A stretch of DNA of 33,077 bases from Sulfurospirillum sp. (lineage in GTDB: Bacteria > Campylobacterota > Campylobacteria > Campylobacterales > Sulfurospirillaceae), in NCBI GenBank assembly GCA_014859685.1, contig JACUTU010000013.1, forward strand, positions 1-33,077, written 5' to 3'. This document shows positions 17,913 through 27,266 of this stretch, piece by piece. The position numbers and the translations under genes are program-made. The notes beneath the pieces are model-generated. The model ran no database searches. It worked only from the letters and a program-made list of their open reading frames with translations, and was not told the origin of the DNA. Numbering within the stretch: position 1 is the stretch's first letter; each line of letters starts with the position of its first letter.

Positions 17913-17922
17913 GGTCAGTTAC
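17904..17922 (+). repeat. 19-bp direct repeat, copy 2
   Basis: This is an exact copy of the 19-mer at 17213-17231, placed just after the nitroreductase gene. Its end merges with a TTACATGTAA palindrome at 17919-17928. The two copies flank the gene with 672 bp between them. Confidence 0.8.
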
Positions 17923-17979
17923 ATGTAAGCTTTATTTTTTTATACACTTACATTCTCAAAACACAATATAAATTAGAAA

Positions 17980-17988
17980 TGGTATAAT
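17980..17988 (+). promoter_or_regulatory. Extended -10 promoter for ppaC
   Basis: TGGTATAAT lies 27 nt before the ppaC start codon. No convincing -35 is present, which is usual for this phylum. The same nine bases precede the phosphoethanolamine transferase gene at 30792-30800. Confidence 0.6.
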
Positions 17989-18014
17989 GCCATTAAAAAA
18001 TATAAAGGAAAAAT

Positions 18015-18932
18015 ATGTCAGCATATGTCGTAGGACACATCAATCCAGATAGCGATTCTATCGTGAGTGCTATCTCATTGTCATATCTCAAAAATCAAAT
18101 AGGTGAAACTTGCATCCCTGCACGCCAAGGCGAACTCAGCCCAGAAACGCAGTTCATACTCTCTAAGTTTGGTTTAGAAAAACCACTTTTAAAAACTGAA
18201 TTTGCCAATGAAAATGTCTATATAGTTGATTATTCTGATTTAGCTCAAGCACCAAAAGATATCAAAGAAGCAACTATTTTAGGCATAGTAGATCACCACA
18301 AATTAGGAGATATGACAACTTCTGCACCACTTGAATGCTGGATCCGTCCAGTTGGATGCTCTAATACCGTAATCAAAGAGATGTATGATTTTTATAAAGT
18401 TGCGATTCCAAAAGATATCGCAGGTGCGATGATGTGTGCAATACTCAGTGATACTGTGATTTTTAAATCTCCTACATGTACGAAAAATGACACAAAGGCG
18501 GTCAAAGAACTCGCAAGTATCGCGGGAGTTGCAGATTTTAAAGCAGTCGGTATGGAGATGTTTTTGGTTAAATCTGCTCTTGAGGGAGCAACCGCTCGTG
18601 AACTGACAACTAGAGACTTTAAAGATTTTATGATGAATGGTAAAAAAGTAGGCGTTGGGCAACTTGAAGTTGTTGATCTAAGCGTCTTTGACAATAAAAA
18701 AGAGATGCTTTTTGCTGATTTGCAAGCACTTAAAATTGAGGGAGAACGGCATACTGTTATGCTGTTACTTACAGATATTATGGTTGAGGGCTCACAACTT
18801 TTAGTAGTAAGCGATGATCCAAGTATCGTTGAAAAAGCGTTTGGTGTAGAACTTGAAAATGCTCAAGCATGGCTTCCTAAAGTGCTCAGTCGAAAAAAAC
18901 AAGTCATTCCATTTTTAGAGAAAGCCTTTTAG
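18015..18932 (+). CDS. ppaC: Manganese-dependent (family II) inorganic pyrophosphatase
   Basis: This enzyme hydrolyses pyrophosphate in the cytosol. The product has 305 aa of the DHH-DHHA2 type. Metal ligands are visible as H8, D12 and D14 in VGHINPDSDS and in VDHHKLGD (the DHH motif). The C-terminal SRKKQVIPFL is the substrate-binding SRKKQ motif. No CBS regulatory insert is present. AAAGGA precedes the ATG. The gene is a single transcription unit with an extended -10 upstream and a stem-loop downstream. Confidence 0.96.
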   Translation: MSAYVVGHINPDSDSIVSAISLSYLKNQIGETCIPARQGELSPETQFILSKFGLEKPLLKTEFANENVYIVDYSDLAQAPKDIKEATILGIVDHHKLGDMTTSAPLECWIRPVGCSNTVIKEMYDFYKVAIPKDIAGAMMCAILSDTVIFKSPTCTKNDTKAVKELASIAGVADFKAVGMEMFLVKSALEGATARELTTRDFKDFMMNGKKVGVGQLEVVDLSVFDNKKEMLFADLQALKIEGERHTVMLLLTDIMVEGSQLLVVSDDPSIVEKAFGVELENAQAWLPKVLSRKKQVIPFLEKAF

Positions 18933-18987
18933 ATACACTTATGTCAAAAATGAGACTATGTAAAAAATTCTTAGTCGAAAACCCAGC

Positions 18988-19027
18988 AGAGATAAGGGCA
19001 AATTTATCTAAAATTACCCTTATCTCT
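18988..19027 (+). terminator. Long stem-loop after ppaC
   Basis: AGAGATAAGGG (18988-18998) and CCCTTATCTCT (19017-19027) form a perfect 11-bp stem with an 18-nt loop. There is no clear T-run. It lies 55 nt after ppaC, at the left border of the decayed mobile-element region, and may be the ppaC terminator or part of the scar. Confidence 0.5.
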
Positions 19028-19174
19028 TCTCACATGTAAGCCCCGCCAAACAAGTTAGCGTTTATAAGTTTGCAGATTTTTCTCTCCAAAATCGGTCCAC
19101 TATCGTGGACTATAAAAGTACCTTAAAGTTTATCTTGTCAAACAAATTCAAATTAAAATAAAGGAGATACTATA

Positions 19175-19453
19175 ATGTCAAATATCATTAAATATAAAGG
19201 ATATGTTGGTTCTATTGAATACTCTAGTGAAGATAAACTTTTTTTTGGGAAAATAGAATTGATAGATGATCTTGTGATATTTGAAGCAGATAGTGCTAGT
19301 GAACTTGAAACAAATTTTTAAAATGCAGTAGATGAATATTTAGAAACTTGTGAGTTTTTAGGGAGAAATCCACAAAAAACCTATAAGGGAGTTTTTAATG
19401 TGCGTATTGATCCAAAATTACACCACCACGCAATAAGAGCTTTTTTTTCTTAA
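19175..19453 (+). pseudogene. HicB-family antitoxin pseudogene
   Basis: Translation from the ATG (with AAGGAG upstream) gives YKGYVGSIEYSSEDKLFFGK, matching HicB-type antitoxins. After residue 48 there is an in-frame TAA (19319-19321), probably AAA changed to TAA, since the expected sequence is a phenylalanine, a charged residue, then NAVDEYLE. Beyond the stop the family sequence resumes (NAVDEYLETCEFLGRNPQKT and FNVRIDPKLHHHA). It then breaks off at a T8 run, where the DNA-binding tail should follow. The frame ends at 19453, overlapping the last codons of the integrase pseudogene. No hicA toxin gene is present. Confidence 0.8.
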
Positions 19454-19959
19454 AAATATTTTATTTTATTTGTTCTATTGTAAGCAGCTTTAACTTTGTT
19501 TTGCTCTCCATGAGCCAAGCAAGTCTCTATAATATCGCTATTAAATCCATGCTCATCGATTTTTTCATGAGCAATAGTTGAAAACATTGATCTAAATCCG
19601 TGGCTTGTCATTATACCTTTGTAGCCCATTTTCATGAGTGCTTGGCTTAAAGTGTTTTAGCTCATGGCTTTTAAGTTACTTGTAGCACTTGGAAAAACAT
19701 ATTTACTCTTTACAAAAGAATAAGGTTTTATTTTTTCAATAATTTTTAGAGCTTGTGAAGACAAAGGCAAAAGAAAATCTTGTTTTATTTTCATCTTCTA
19801 AGCTGTAATATCTAAAAACTTATTTTCAAAATCTACTTCAGACTAAAAAATTTACTACCGTTAAGATCTAACCACTAAATACAAATTATCACTGTCAGTT
19901 ATATTTTTATCTTTAGGTTTTGCCTTACATATCGCAGTATCAGTGATTGGAGTGGTTAT
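19450..19959 (-). pseudogene. P4-type tyrosine integrase pseudogene with internal deletion
   Basis: Read leftward from about 19959, the sequence starts like a P4-type integrase (ITDTAICKAKPKDKNITDSD, then NLYLVVRS), but with ATA where the start ATG should be. A one-base frameshift near 19865 leads to NGSKFFSLK. It then jumps directly to the catalytic region (VDFENKFLDITA, KMKIKQDFLLPLSSQAL, GIMTSHGFRSMFST, CLAHGEQNKVKAAYNR). The middle of the protein is therefore deleted. Nonsense codons lie at 19798-19800 (TAG) and 19657-19659 (TAA). The R of HGFR and H of LAHGE are still readable, but the last part with the catalytic tyrosine is missing. It is inactive. Confidence 0.85.
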
Positions 19960-20022
19960 TATTTTGAGATTTAGTTTAATTGATTGATTATAGACATTTT
20001 GACATAATATAAAATAAAAAGA

Positions 20023-20097
<75 letters not shown>

Positions 20098-20176
20098 ACA
20101 TGTTTAACAAGGTCGAAATTATAGTAAAAAATTGCCCACTTGTCAAGACTTTTTTAAAAAAAGTGTTATGTTACAA

Positions 20177-20190
20177 AAAGTATACTTTTG
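20177..20190. promoter_or_regulatory. 14-bp palindrome upstream of the TAXI gene
   Basis: AAAAGTATACTTTT is a perfect palindrome 89 bp before the TAXI start codon, and it contains TATACT, a possible -10. The 182-bp gap between tRNA-Asn and this gene otherwise holds only AT-rich sequence and the AAAGGAG ribosome-binding site. Confidence 0.3.
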
Positions 20191-20279
20191 TTTATTGTGT
20201 TTTATCAAAACAACAATTTTATTTAGAAACAAGATGGAAGTTGATAAGATTAAGTGATATAAATTTAAAGGAGTCAAGT

Positions 20280-21227
20280 ATGACAAAAAAACTAGCTACA
20301 GTTGCGCTAGCAGGAGCTTTGAGTATGCCGATGATGGCAGCTGATTTTATCACTATTGGAACGGGTGGTGTTACTGGCACTTACTATCCAACTGGTGGAG
20401 CGGTATGTCGTTTGGTGAACAAGCTCAAAAAAGAAACTGGAATCCGATGTTCGGTTGAATCTACAGGTGGATCTGTCTATAACATCAATACTATCCGTGC
20501 TGGAGAGTTAGATTTTGGTATTGCACAAAGTGATACTATTAGTCAAGCACTTAAAGGTGAAGTAGCTTTTAAAGACAATCCTTATACAGGTGTAAGAAGT
20601 GTTCTTGCAATCTATCCAGAACTTTTGGCGCTTGTTGTAAGAACTGATAGCGGCATTAAAAAGCTTACAGACATTAAAGGCAAAAAAATCAATGTGGATA
20701 TTCCCGGCTCTGGTACGCGTGTAACTGCTGAGATCGTAATGGGTGCAGAGGGCGTAAGTACAAAAGATTTATCACTTGTAAGTGAACTTAAATCTACTGA
20801 AGGTCCAAATATGCTCAAAGACAATAAGATAGATGGCTATTTTGGTGTTTTTGGTCATCCAACTGCAAATATAAAAGATGCAGCAAACTCTGTTGATGCG
20901 TATATCGTGCCGATTGATGGCAAAAACATAGATGCTCTTATTGCAAAATATCCATACTATGCCAAAGGTGTTATCTCTGGAACTTTTTACAAAGGCATCA
21001 CAAATGACACGCCAAGTATTGGTGTAAAAGCGGTTTTAGTTACAAGTGACAAAGTAAGTGATAAAGCAGTTTATACAGTTACAAAAGCGATACTTGATAA
21101 CTTTGAAGAATTCAAAAAATTGCATCCAGCATACAAAACCATTACACCTAAGTCGCTATTAGATGGACTTACAGCACAGCAACATCCAGGTGCTATCAAG
21201 GCATTTAAAGAAGCAGGTTTGCTCTAA
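20280..21227 (+). CDS. TAXI-family TRAP transporter solute-binding protein
   Basis: This is a 315-aa periplasmic binding protein. A signal peptide (MTKKLATVALAGALSMPMMA, cleaved before ADF) precedes the mature protein. The family signature GTGGVTGTYYPTGGAVCRLV is plain, with ESTGGSVYNI and ELDFGIAQSD after it. TAXI proteins bind organic acids such as glutamate or dicarboxylates and hand them to a fused permease, encoded next. I choose the ATG at 20280 because it has AAAGGAG and a proper signal peptide. The open frame to 20100 runs into the tRNA promoter side. Confidence 0.94.
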   Translation: MTKKLATVALAGALSMPMMAADFITIGTGGVTGTYYPTGGAVCRLVNKLKKETGIRCSVESTGGSVYNINTIRAGELDFGIAQSDTISQALKGEVAFKDNPYTGVRSVLAIYPELLALVVRTDSGIKKLTDIKGKKINVDIPGSGTRVTAEIVMGAEGVSTKDLSLVSELKSTEGPNMLKDNKIDGYFGVFGHPTANIKDAANSVDAYIVPIDGKNIDALIAKYPYYAKGVISGTFYKGITNDTPSIGVKAVLVTSDKVSDKAVYTVTKAILDNFEEFKKLHPAYKTITPKSLLDGLTAQQHPGAIKAFKEAGLL

Positions 21228-21240
21228 GTTTAGACCCGAC

Positions 21241-21267
21241 CAAAGAGGGGTTTTAAGCTCCTCTTTG
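21241..21267 (+). terminator. Intercistronic stem-loop between TAXI protein and permease
   Basis: CAAAGAGG and CCTCTTTG form a perfect 8-bp stem with an 11-nt loop in the 65-bp gap, without a T-run. Such hairpins often protect the upstream mRNA end and lower expression of the permease relative to the binding protein. Confidence 0.55.
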
Positions 21268-21292
21268 TAAATCTATCGTATGGATGTGACGC

Positions 21293-23383
21293 ATGAATAT
21301 TGATCAACATAAACTAGAAGAAAAAGTTATAAAAGAAGAAAAAATTATCTCTGAACTTGAGGGGCAGAGATCTTTTGAAACATCACAGTGGCAATACTGG
21401 ATGATTGCGATTATCGCATTTGCATGGTCAACTTACCAACTCTATGTAGGAACGGTTCCGGTAAATGCAGTTTTTATTCGATCTGTGCATTTAGCATTTG
21501 CTTTTGCTATGGTTTTTCTCATGTTTCCTATCAGAAAAAAACATGAACATATGGGTACTATCGCATGGCATGATATACTTTTGGGAATCATTGGTATTTG
21601 TGCTGCATTGTATATTTATATAGACTATACAGGACTTTCTTATAGACCTGGTATGTACCTAAATCGCGATATTATCATTGCTATAATCGCAATTATTTTG
21701 CTTCTTGAGGCTTCAAGAAGAGCCTTAGGGCCTGCACTTTCCATCATCGCTTTTAGTTTCTTGCTTTACAGCTATTTTGGTCCTTACATGCCAGAACTTA
21801 TCTCACACAAGGGTGCGAGTTTTCATAAACTAGCTGGGCAGATGTTTTTGACCACAGAGGGTATATTTGGTGTGCCTTTAGGCGTGAGTGCTGGTTTTGT
21901 ATTTTTATTTGTTTTATTTGGAGCGCTTTTAGAACGAGCTGGTGCGGGTGAATACTTTATAACACTTGCCTATTCACTACTTGGAAAGTACAAGGGAGGG
22001 CCAGCAAAAGCTTCAGTTGCCGCTTCAGGGCTTACGGGTATCATATCAGGTTCATCTATTGCCAACACCGTTACTACTGGAACTTTTACCATCCCTTTAA
22101 TGAAAAAATTAGGTTTTCCAAAACACAAGGCTGCTGCGGTTGAGGTTGCAGCATCTACAAATGGGCAACTCATGCCTCCTATCATGGGAGCTGCTGCTTT
22201 TATCATCGCTGAGTTTTTAGGCTTGAGTTATTCTGATGTTGTAATGTCTGCTTTTATTCCTGCTTTTGTATCGTATTTTGCACTTTTTTATATTGTGCAT
22301 TTAGAGGCTTTAAAGCTTGGACTCAAAGGTGAAGACCCTGCAAATTTACCAAAAAAATGGCCCATTTTTATACGAGGTATCCACTTTATCATACCTGTAT
22401 TTTTTCTAGTATATACACTGATTGTGCTCAAACAATCTGCTACAAGTGCCGCTATGAGCGGGATAACCTTTTTGATGATGATTATGGTGGTACAAAGACC
22501 AGTTTTTGCACTTATCTACAAACAAAAACTAACACTACATGTATTTCTTGAGGGTTTCATCGATATAGCAGTAGGTATGGTTAATGGGGCTAAAAATATG
22601 GTTCCAATTGCTATCGCAACTGCCGTTGCTGGTATCGTCGTAGGGTCTGTGACACTTACAGGTATCGGTCAAGTGTTGATAGAGGTTATTGAACAATTAT
22701 CAAATGGCTATATTATCTTAGTGCTTGTCCTCACAGCTGTTACCTCATTGATTTTAGGTATGGGGCTTCCTACAACGGCAAATTATATCGTTATGGCTTC
22801 TTTGACTGCCCCTGTTATCATGACTTTGGCGCATGACAATGGCTATATCATACCAGCAATTGCTGCACACCTTTTTGTGTTTTATTTTGGTATCTTGGCT
22901 GATGATACACCCCCTGTGGGTATCGCTGCGTATGCTGCGGCAGGTATAGCTAAGAGTGATCCTATCAAAACAGGTATTCAGGGTTTTACTTATGATATGA
23001 GAACGGCGATATTGCCTTTTATGTTCTTTTTCAACAACGAGCTTTTGCTTATAAGCCATGTAGATCCGCTCAATGCTGATGATCCTTCACATTGGACATG
23101 GATCACAGATCCATTGCAAATAGGTGTTATATTTCTTACTGCATGTTTGGGAATGTTTGCTTTTGGGTCTGCCACACAGAGTTATTTTATGATAAAGATA
23201 AATACACTAGAGCGGCTGATATTTTTAGCGATAGTTCCATGTATGTTTTTACCACAAATCACGGGTAAATTACTTTTCTTGCCACACCCTTACATCTCTT
23301 ATATTGTAGGTATTGGTTTATATATAACTGTATATATCATGCAAAAAGCGAGGATTAAACTCAATCCTGCTTTAGTGAGGTAA
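21293..23383 (+). CDS. TRAP transporter permease, fused DctQ-DctM type
   Basis: This is a 696-aa inner-membrane protein with many helices. The fused small and large TRAP subunits are typical partners of TAXI proteins. After a soluble N-terminus, the first four helices (about 30-165) form the DctQ-like part. The DctM part has GALLERAGAGEYF, AASGLTGIISGSSIANT, STNGQLMPPIMGAAAFI and LGMGLPTTANYIVMASL. Uptake is driven by a sodium or proton gradient. The start ATG has only a weak ribosome-binding site. The stop codon lies within the bidirectional terminator shared with hemE. The substrate is unknown. Confidence 0.95.
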   Translation: MNIDQHKLEEKVIKEEKIISELEGQRSFETSQWQYWMIAIIAFAWSTYQLYVGTVPVNAVFIRSVHLAFAFAMVFLMFPIRKKHEHMGTIAWHDILLGIIGICAALYIYIDYTGLSYRPGMYLNRDIIIAIIAIILLLEASRRALGPALSIIAFSFLLYSYFGPYMPELISHKGASFHKLAGQMFLTTEGIFGVPLGVSAGFVFLFVLFGALLERAGAGEYFITLAYSLLGKYKGGPAKASVAASGLTGIISGSSIANTVTTGTFTIPLMKKLGFPKHKAAAVEVAASTNGQLMPPIMGAAAFIIAEFLGLSYSDVVMSAFIPAFVSYFALFYIVHLEALKLGLKGEDPANLPKKWPIFIRGIHFIIPVFFLVYTLIVLKQSATSAAMSGITFLMMIMVVQRPVFALIYKQKLTLHVFLEGFIDIAVGMVNGAKNMVPIAIATAVAGIVVGSVTLTGIGQVLIEVIEQLSNGYIILVLVLTAVTSLILGMGLPTTANYIVMASLTAPVIMTLAHDNGYIIPAIAAHLFVFYFGILADDTPPVGIAAYAAAGIAKSDPIKTGIQGFTYDMRTAILPFMFFFNNELLLISHVDPLNADDPSHWTWITDPLQIGVIFLTACLGMFAFGSATQSYFMIKINTLERLIFLAIVPCMFLPQITGKLLFLPHPYISYIVGIGLYITVYIMQKARIKLNPALVR

Positions 23384-23405
23384 AAGGGTATTTTTACCCT
23401 TTTAC
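23380..23405. terminator. Bidirectional terminator between TRAP permease and hemE
   Basis: This is a perfect 11-bp stem (GTAAAAGGGTA at 23380-23390, complement at 23395-23405) with a TTTT loop. A T7 run follows on the plus side. Each arm carries the stop codon of one of the two convergent genes (TAA at 23381-23383 and, on the minus strand, 23402-23404). Confidence 0.85.
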
Positions 23406-24427
23406 ACTTTTTTTGTGAGTGTTTGCACAAGATCTATAAAATACTGTGCATTTTCAACTGGAATATCAGGCAAGATTCCATGCCCTAGATTAAAAATATG
23501 CTTTTTATCTTTCGTTACATGTATGATATGTTCTACACCGCTTTTAATAGCTTCTTTGCTATAAAGCCTTGTTGGCTCCATATTGCCTTGTAAAACATAA
23601 CGATCACCAAGTTTTTCAACAGCTAGCTCCATAGGTGTGGACCAATCCACTGCAAATACATCAAAATCCCCATCAATGCGGTCAAGATAGCCACTAATTC
23701 CTTTAGGAAACATGATCACAGGAATTTGCGGATAGTTTGTTTTGATAAAACTGCTGATCTCTTTCATATATTTCCATGAAAATTCAAAATACGCGTCCTC
23801 CTCAAGTGCTGCTGCCCATGAATCAAAAATCATCGCTACATGTATGCCACTTTTGATCTGATTTTCCATATAGAGTTTTAGCACCGCTGTAATCTTTGTC
23901 AAGAGTGCATGCATCAGTGCTGGATCTGTGTAGATCAATTTTTTTACTTTTGCATATGTTTTACTGCCTTGCCCCTCAATCATATAAGTAGCAAGCGTCC
24001 ATGGTGAACCACAAAAACCTATGAGTGCTTTATCTGCTGCAAGACGCCCTCTTATGAGGCGGATAGTTTCATACACATATTCAAGATTTATAGCTGCTTT
24101 TTCAATGCTCAATGCTTCTATATCTTGCATCGTTTCGATAGGTTTTGGAAAAAAAGGTCCCTCGCCTTTGATGAATTGCAACTCCATACCCATCTCAAGG
24201 GGTACTACGAGAATATCTGTAAAAACTATAGCAGCATCAACGCCGAGAATATCAACTGGCTGCAAAGAAACTTCACAAGCTTTTTGTGGATCATGACATA
24301 ATCCTAAAAAATCTCCAGCACTCTTTCGCACTTCCATATATTCTGGCAGATATCTACCTGCTTGTCGCATCATCCATACCGGAGTGTAAGGAGTTTTTTT
24401 ACCTCTACAGGCATCTAAAAATATCAT
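23402..24427 (-). CDS. hemE: Uroporphyrinogen decarboxylase
   Basis: HemE converts uroporphyrinogen III to coproporphyrinogen III in haem synthesis. The product has 341 aa. The N-terminal signature [19 protein letters not shown] contains the substrate-binding arginines. [19 protein letters not shown] holds the essential aspartate, and [28 protein letters not shown] and [14 protein letters not shown] follow. The ATG overlaps the yqhA-like stop by 4 nt, so both are read from one message that starts farther right. Two TACATGTA sites occur (23516, 23837). Confidence 0.97.
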   Translation of the reverse strand: MIFLDACRGKKTPYTPVWMMRQAGRYLPEYMEVRKSAGDFLGLCHDPQKACEVSLQPVDILGVDAAIVFTDILVVPLEMGMELQFIKGEGPFFPKPIETMQDIEALSIEKAAINLEYVYETIRLIRGRLAADKALIGFCGSPWTLATYMIEGQGSKTYAKVKKLIYTDPALMHALLTKITAVLKLYMENQIKSGIHVAMIFDSWAAALEEDAYFEFSWKYMKEISSFIKTNYPQIPVIMFPKGISGYLDRIDGDFDVFAVDWSTPMELAVEKLGDRYVLQGNMEPTRLYSKEAIKSGVEHIIHVTKDKKHIFNLGHGILPDIPVENAQYFIDLVQTLTKKV

Positions 24428-24921
24428 GAGTGGTGTCCTACTTTACTTAAAAAATACAGTCCAACAGACAAAGTCGCAACAGAGAGAGCAAAATAAAACA
24501 TTTCAAGCGCTCCATTGTATTGTGTATGCAAAACTCTTTGGAAAAAATTTACTACCAAAACCATAACGATGACTTTTGCTATCTTGTCTTTGAGTTGATC
24601 AAGTGAACTTACATGTAAGATTCTCTCGCCATCTCTTTGTGCCGGTTCGATATCAGAGATAAAAAGCTCATAGATACCAAAACCAAAGATTAAAAGAACA
24701 ATTCCAATAAGAAACAAGTCGATAGCTCCGATGATCTCTGCAACAATATCAGCGTGAAAATCTTCAGGATGATAACCCGCAAAAAAATAGCTATAAGTAA
24801 GTTTTATCACATGTACTATGTCAGCACTTGCGATGATAAAAAGTATAATCGCGCTAATGATGCCAAATATGACTGCTAAAATTGTGATCAGTCGTGTAGT
24901 CCATAAACCATGTTCAAACAT
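24424..24921 (-). CDS. YqhA-family (UPF0114) membrane protein
   Basis: This protein of about 165 aa has three or four hydrophobic helices. It matches the UPF0114/YqhA family: [20 protein letters not shown], then [20 protein letters not shown] and [11 protein letters not shown], with [16 protein letters not shown] in the last third. Its function is unknown to me. I choose the ATG at 24921, 1 nt after the asd stop. A TTG at 24933 would overlap asd. A TACATGTA (24610) is read as Leu-His-Val in the loop before the third helix. Confidence 0.85.
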   Translation of the reverse strand: MFEHGLWTTRLITILAVIFGIISAIILFIIASADIVHVIKLTYSYFFAGYHPEDFHADIVAEIIGAIDLFLIGIVLLIFGFGIYELFISDIEPAQRDGERILHVSSLDQLKDKIAKVIVMVLVVNFFQRVLHTQYNGALEMFYFALSVATLSVGLYFLSKVGHHS

Positions 24922-24922
24922 A

Positions 24923-25948
24923 TTAGCCCTCAAGCTCTATCCATTTTTGTGCAATGCGTACAGCATTTGTAGCCGCACCTACACGGATCTGATCTGCTGC
25001 ACACCAAAGGTGTAAAACATTATCACGATAAAGGTCTTTTCTGATGCGACCAACATAGGTAAAATCTGTATTTGTGGAGATAAGTGGCATTGGGTATTCG
25101 TTCTTGCTGATGTCGTCTACAACAACTACGCTTGGGGCATTTTTCAGCACTTCGATAGCTTTTTGTACTTGCACATCATTCGCAAAATGGATAGTGATCG
25201 CTTCACTATGACTACGAAGCACAGGTACACGAACACAAGTTGCACTTACTTCGACATTTTTACCCAAAATCTTTTGGGTTTCATTGACCATTTTCATCTC
25301 TTCTTTTGTATAAGCATTATCCATAAAAACATCAATATGCGGGATAACATTGAGTGCTATTTGGTGTTGAAACACTTTTGGTTGGCTCTCATCGAGTTTG
25401 AATGCAAAAAAATCTTGCATCTGCCTCACCAACTCTTCCATTCCCTCTTTGCCAGCACCGCTTACCGCTTGATAAGTACTCACATCGACTCGTTTGATAT
25501 CAAAAGCATCATCAAGTGGTTTGAGAATCTGCACCATTTGGATAGTGGAGCAGTTTGGATTTGCTATGATTCCTCGATTTTTCCAATCGCCAATAGCCTG
25601 TGGATTGCATTCAGGCACAACCAATGGTACATCGCCATCCATACGAAAATGGCTTGTATTGTCGATGACAACAGCACCTGATTGTGCGGCAAATTGTGCA
25701 AAATGTGCCGAAACAGAACCACCAGCACTAAAAAAAGCGATGTCTACTTCTTGTTCTTCAAAAACACTCTCAGTGAGTTCTAACACTCTATAATTTTTGC
25801 CTTTAAACTCTATATCTGTTCCGGCAGTTCGACTACTTGCCAATGGTACGATATTGTTGATAGGAAAATCCATTTGTGCTAAAACCCTAAAAATTTCTTC
25901 ACCTACAGCACCAGTTGCACCAACAACCGCTACATTATATCTCTTCAT
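24923..25948 (-). CDS. asd: Aspartate-semialdehyde dehydrogenase
   Basis: Asd reduces aspartyl phosphate to the semialdehyde, the branch point to lysine, diaminopimelate, threonine and methionine. The product has 341 aa. The NADP loop VVGATGAVGEEIFRVL begins the protein. The catalytic cysteine lies in IIANPNCSTIQMV, the catalytic histidine in PVLRSHSEAITI. Its start lies just 4 nt after the flgR stop. In C. jejuni asd also follows flgR, so the order is conserved. Confidence 0.97.
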   Translation of the reverse strand: MKRYNVAVVGATGAVGEEIFRVLAQMDFPINNIVPLASSRTAGTDIEFKGKNYRVLELTESVFEEQEVDIAFFSAGGSVSAHFAQFAAQSGAVVIDNTSHFRMDGDVPLVVPECNPQAIGDWKNRGIIANPNCSTIQMVQILKPLDDAFDIKRVDVSTYQAVSGAGKEGMEELVRQMQDFFAFKLDESQPKVFQHQIALNVIPHIDVFMDNAYTKEEMKMVNETQKILGKNVEVSATCVRVPVLRSHSEAITIHFANDVQVQKAIEVLKNAPSVVVVDDISKNEYPMPLISTNTDFTYVGRIRKDLYRDNVLHLWCAADQIRVGAATNAVRIAQKWIELEG

Positions 25949-25952
25949 TTTT

Positions 25953-27251
25953 TTAAACCTTTATGTTGTATTTTTTTATTTTTGCTTGCAATGATTCTTT
26001 TGAAACACCCAATATGCTTGATGCTTCATCCAAATCATGCTCTGTACTTTCTAGCACTTCTTGCAACAACTCTTTTTCTAATGTGTGTATATCCTTTTGT
26101 TTTGGACTTCTTGATTCTAAAAAAAGATCCTCGCCACTTATACATGTAGCATCACTCAAAATAGCGGCTCGCTCGATAACCGAGATGAGTTCACGAACAT
26201 TTCCAGGCCATTTATAAGCTTCAAGTTTCTCTTTTGCATCATCGCTCAAATCAAGTTGTTCTAAATCGTATTTTTTACAAACTTTTTTTAGCATTTCTAG
26301 TGCTATTGGTATAATTTCTTCAATTCTTTCTCGAAGCGGAGGAATAGAAAGAATAATTGTGTTGATTCTATAGTAGAGATCTTCACGAAATTTGCCCGTA
26401 TCTATACAGTGCAATATATTTGCATTGGTTGCCGATACGATGCGAACATCGATAGCTATCTCTTTAGTGCCTCCCACACGCGTGATGATTCGCTCTTGTA
26501 AAACGCGTAAAAGTTTTGCTTGTAAAGCGATGGGCATTTCGGCTATTTCATCTAAAAAAAGTGTGCCGCCATTTGCAAGTTCAAAATGTCCTTTTTTCTC
26601 TTGCAACGCATCTGTAAACGCTCCTTTTTCATGGCCAAAAAGTTCACTTTCAAGTAGACTTTCAGGAATCGCTGCCATATTGATTGCAATAAAAGGATTT
26701 TGTTTGCGTGGTGAGTTTTGATGGATAAAGTTTGCAAAAAGTTCCTTGCCAACACCGCTCTCACCCATTAAAAGTATAGATGCATCTGTTCTAGCAGCTT
26801 TTGTTGCAAATGTAAGTATCTTTTCAAGTGCTGGCGATTTTGCTATAAAATCACCATTTTCTTCCTTACATGTAAGCTTTGTTTTATTTGATTTGAGTTT
26901 ATTTTGGATTTTACTTTCTCTTTTGATAGCTTCTATGAGTGTGTCGATCTCAAAAGGTTTCATCAAAAAATCTTTTACACCAAGTCGCACAGACTCAATA
27001 GCACGACCAAGCGTTGCGTTGCCTGTAATAACGATGATATCAAAGGCTCCATCTAGTCTTTTGATAAACTCTATACCATCCATGCCAGGCATTGTGATAT
27101 CGGTGATGATAAGATCAACACTTGCATCTATCTTTTTAAGTGCTTCTTGGGCGTTTTTATAAGTTTTAATATGATAATCATCATATTCATCGAGAGCATA
27201 TTCTAAGGATTTGCGCATATTGATATCGTCTTCAACGATCGCTATATTCAT
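25953..27251 (-). CDS. flgR: Sigma54-dependent response regulator, FlgR type
   Basis: This is a 432-aa NtrC-type activator. The receiver domain has D8, D9 and the phosphoacceptor D51 (LIITDITMPGMDG). The AAA+ domain has Walker A GESGVGKE and Walker B GGTLFLDEI. The sigma54 contact loop reads GAFTDA instead of GAFTGA. The C-terminus has a Fis-like helix-turn-helix (DLDEASSILGVSKESLQAKI). FlgR activates middle and late flagellar genes in Campylobacter with the kinase FlgS, which is not in the window. The neighbours flgQ, flgP and gyrA match the C. jejuni order and support the name. The N-terminal EDDINMRKSL resembles FlgR as I recall it. Confidence 0.85.
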   Translation of the reverse strand: MNIAIVEDDINMRKSLEYALDEYDDYHIKTYKNAQEALKKIDASVDLIITDITMPGMDGIEFIKRLDGAFDIIVITGNATLGRAIESVRLGVKDFLMKPFEIDTLIEAIKRESKIQNKLKSNKTKLTCKEENGDFIAKSPALEKILTFATKAARTDASILLMGESGVGKELFANFIHQNSPRKQNPFIAINMAAIPESLLESELFGHEKGAFTDALQEKKGHFELANGGTLFLDEIAEMPIALQAKLLRVLQERIITRVGGTKEIAIDVRIVSATNANILHCIDTGKFREDLYYRINTIILSIPPLRERIEEIIPIALEMLKKVCKKYDLEQLDLSDDAKEKLEAYKWPGNVRELISVIERAAILSDATCISGEDLFLESRSPKQKDIHTLEKELLQEVLESTEHDLDEASSILGVSKESLQAKIKKYNIKV

Positions 27252-27266
27252 GACCTGCCTAAAGTG

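Noticed and set aside
19092-19112. Small hairpin GTCCAC-TATC-GTGGAC as an attachment site or terminator
   Set aside because: It has no match to the tRNA-Asn 3' end and no T-run. Left unassigned.
20100-20279. N-terminal extension of the TAXI protein by 60 residues
   Set aside because: It starts at the tRNA 5' end, has no ribosome-binding site and would bury the signal peptide.
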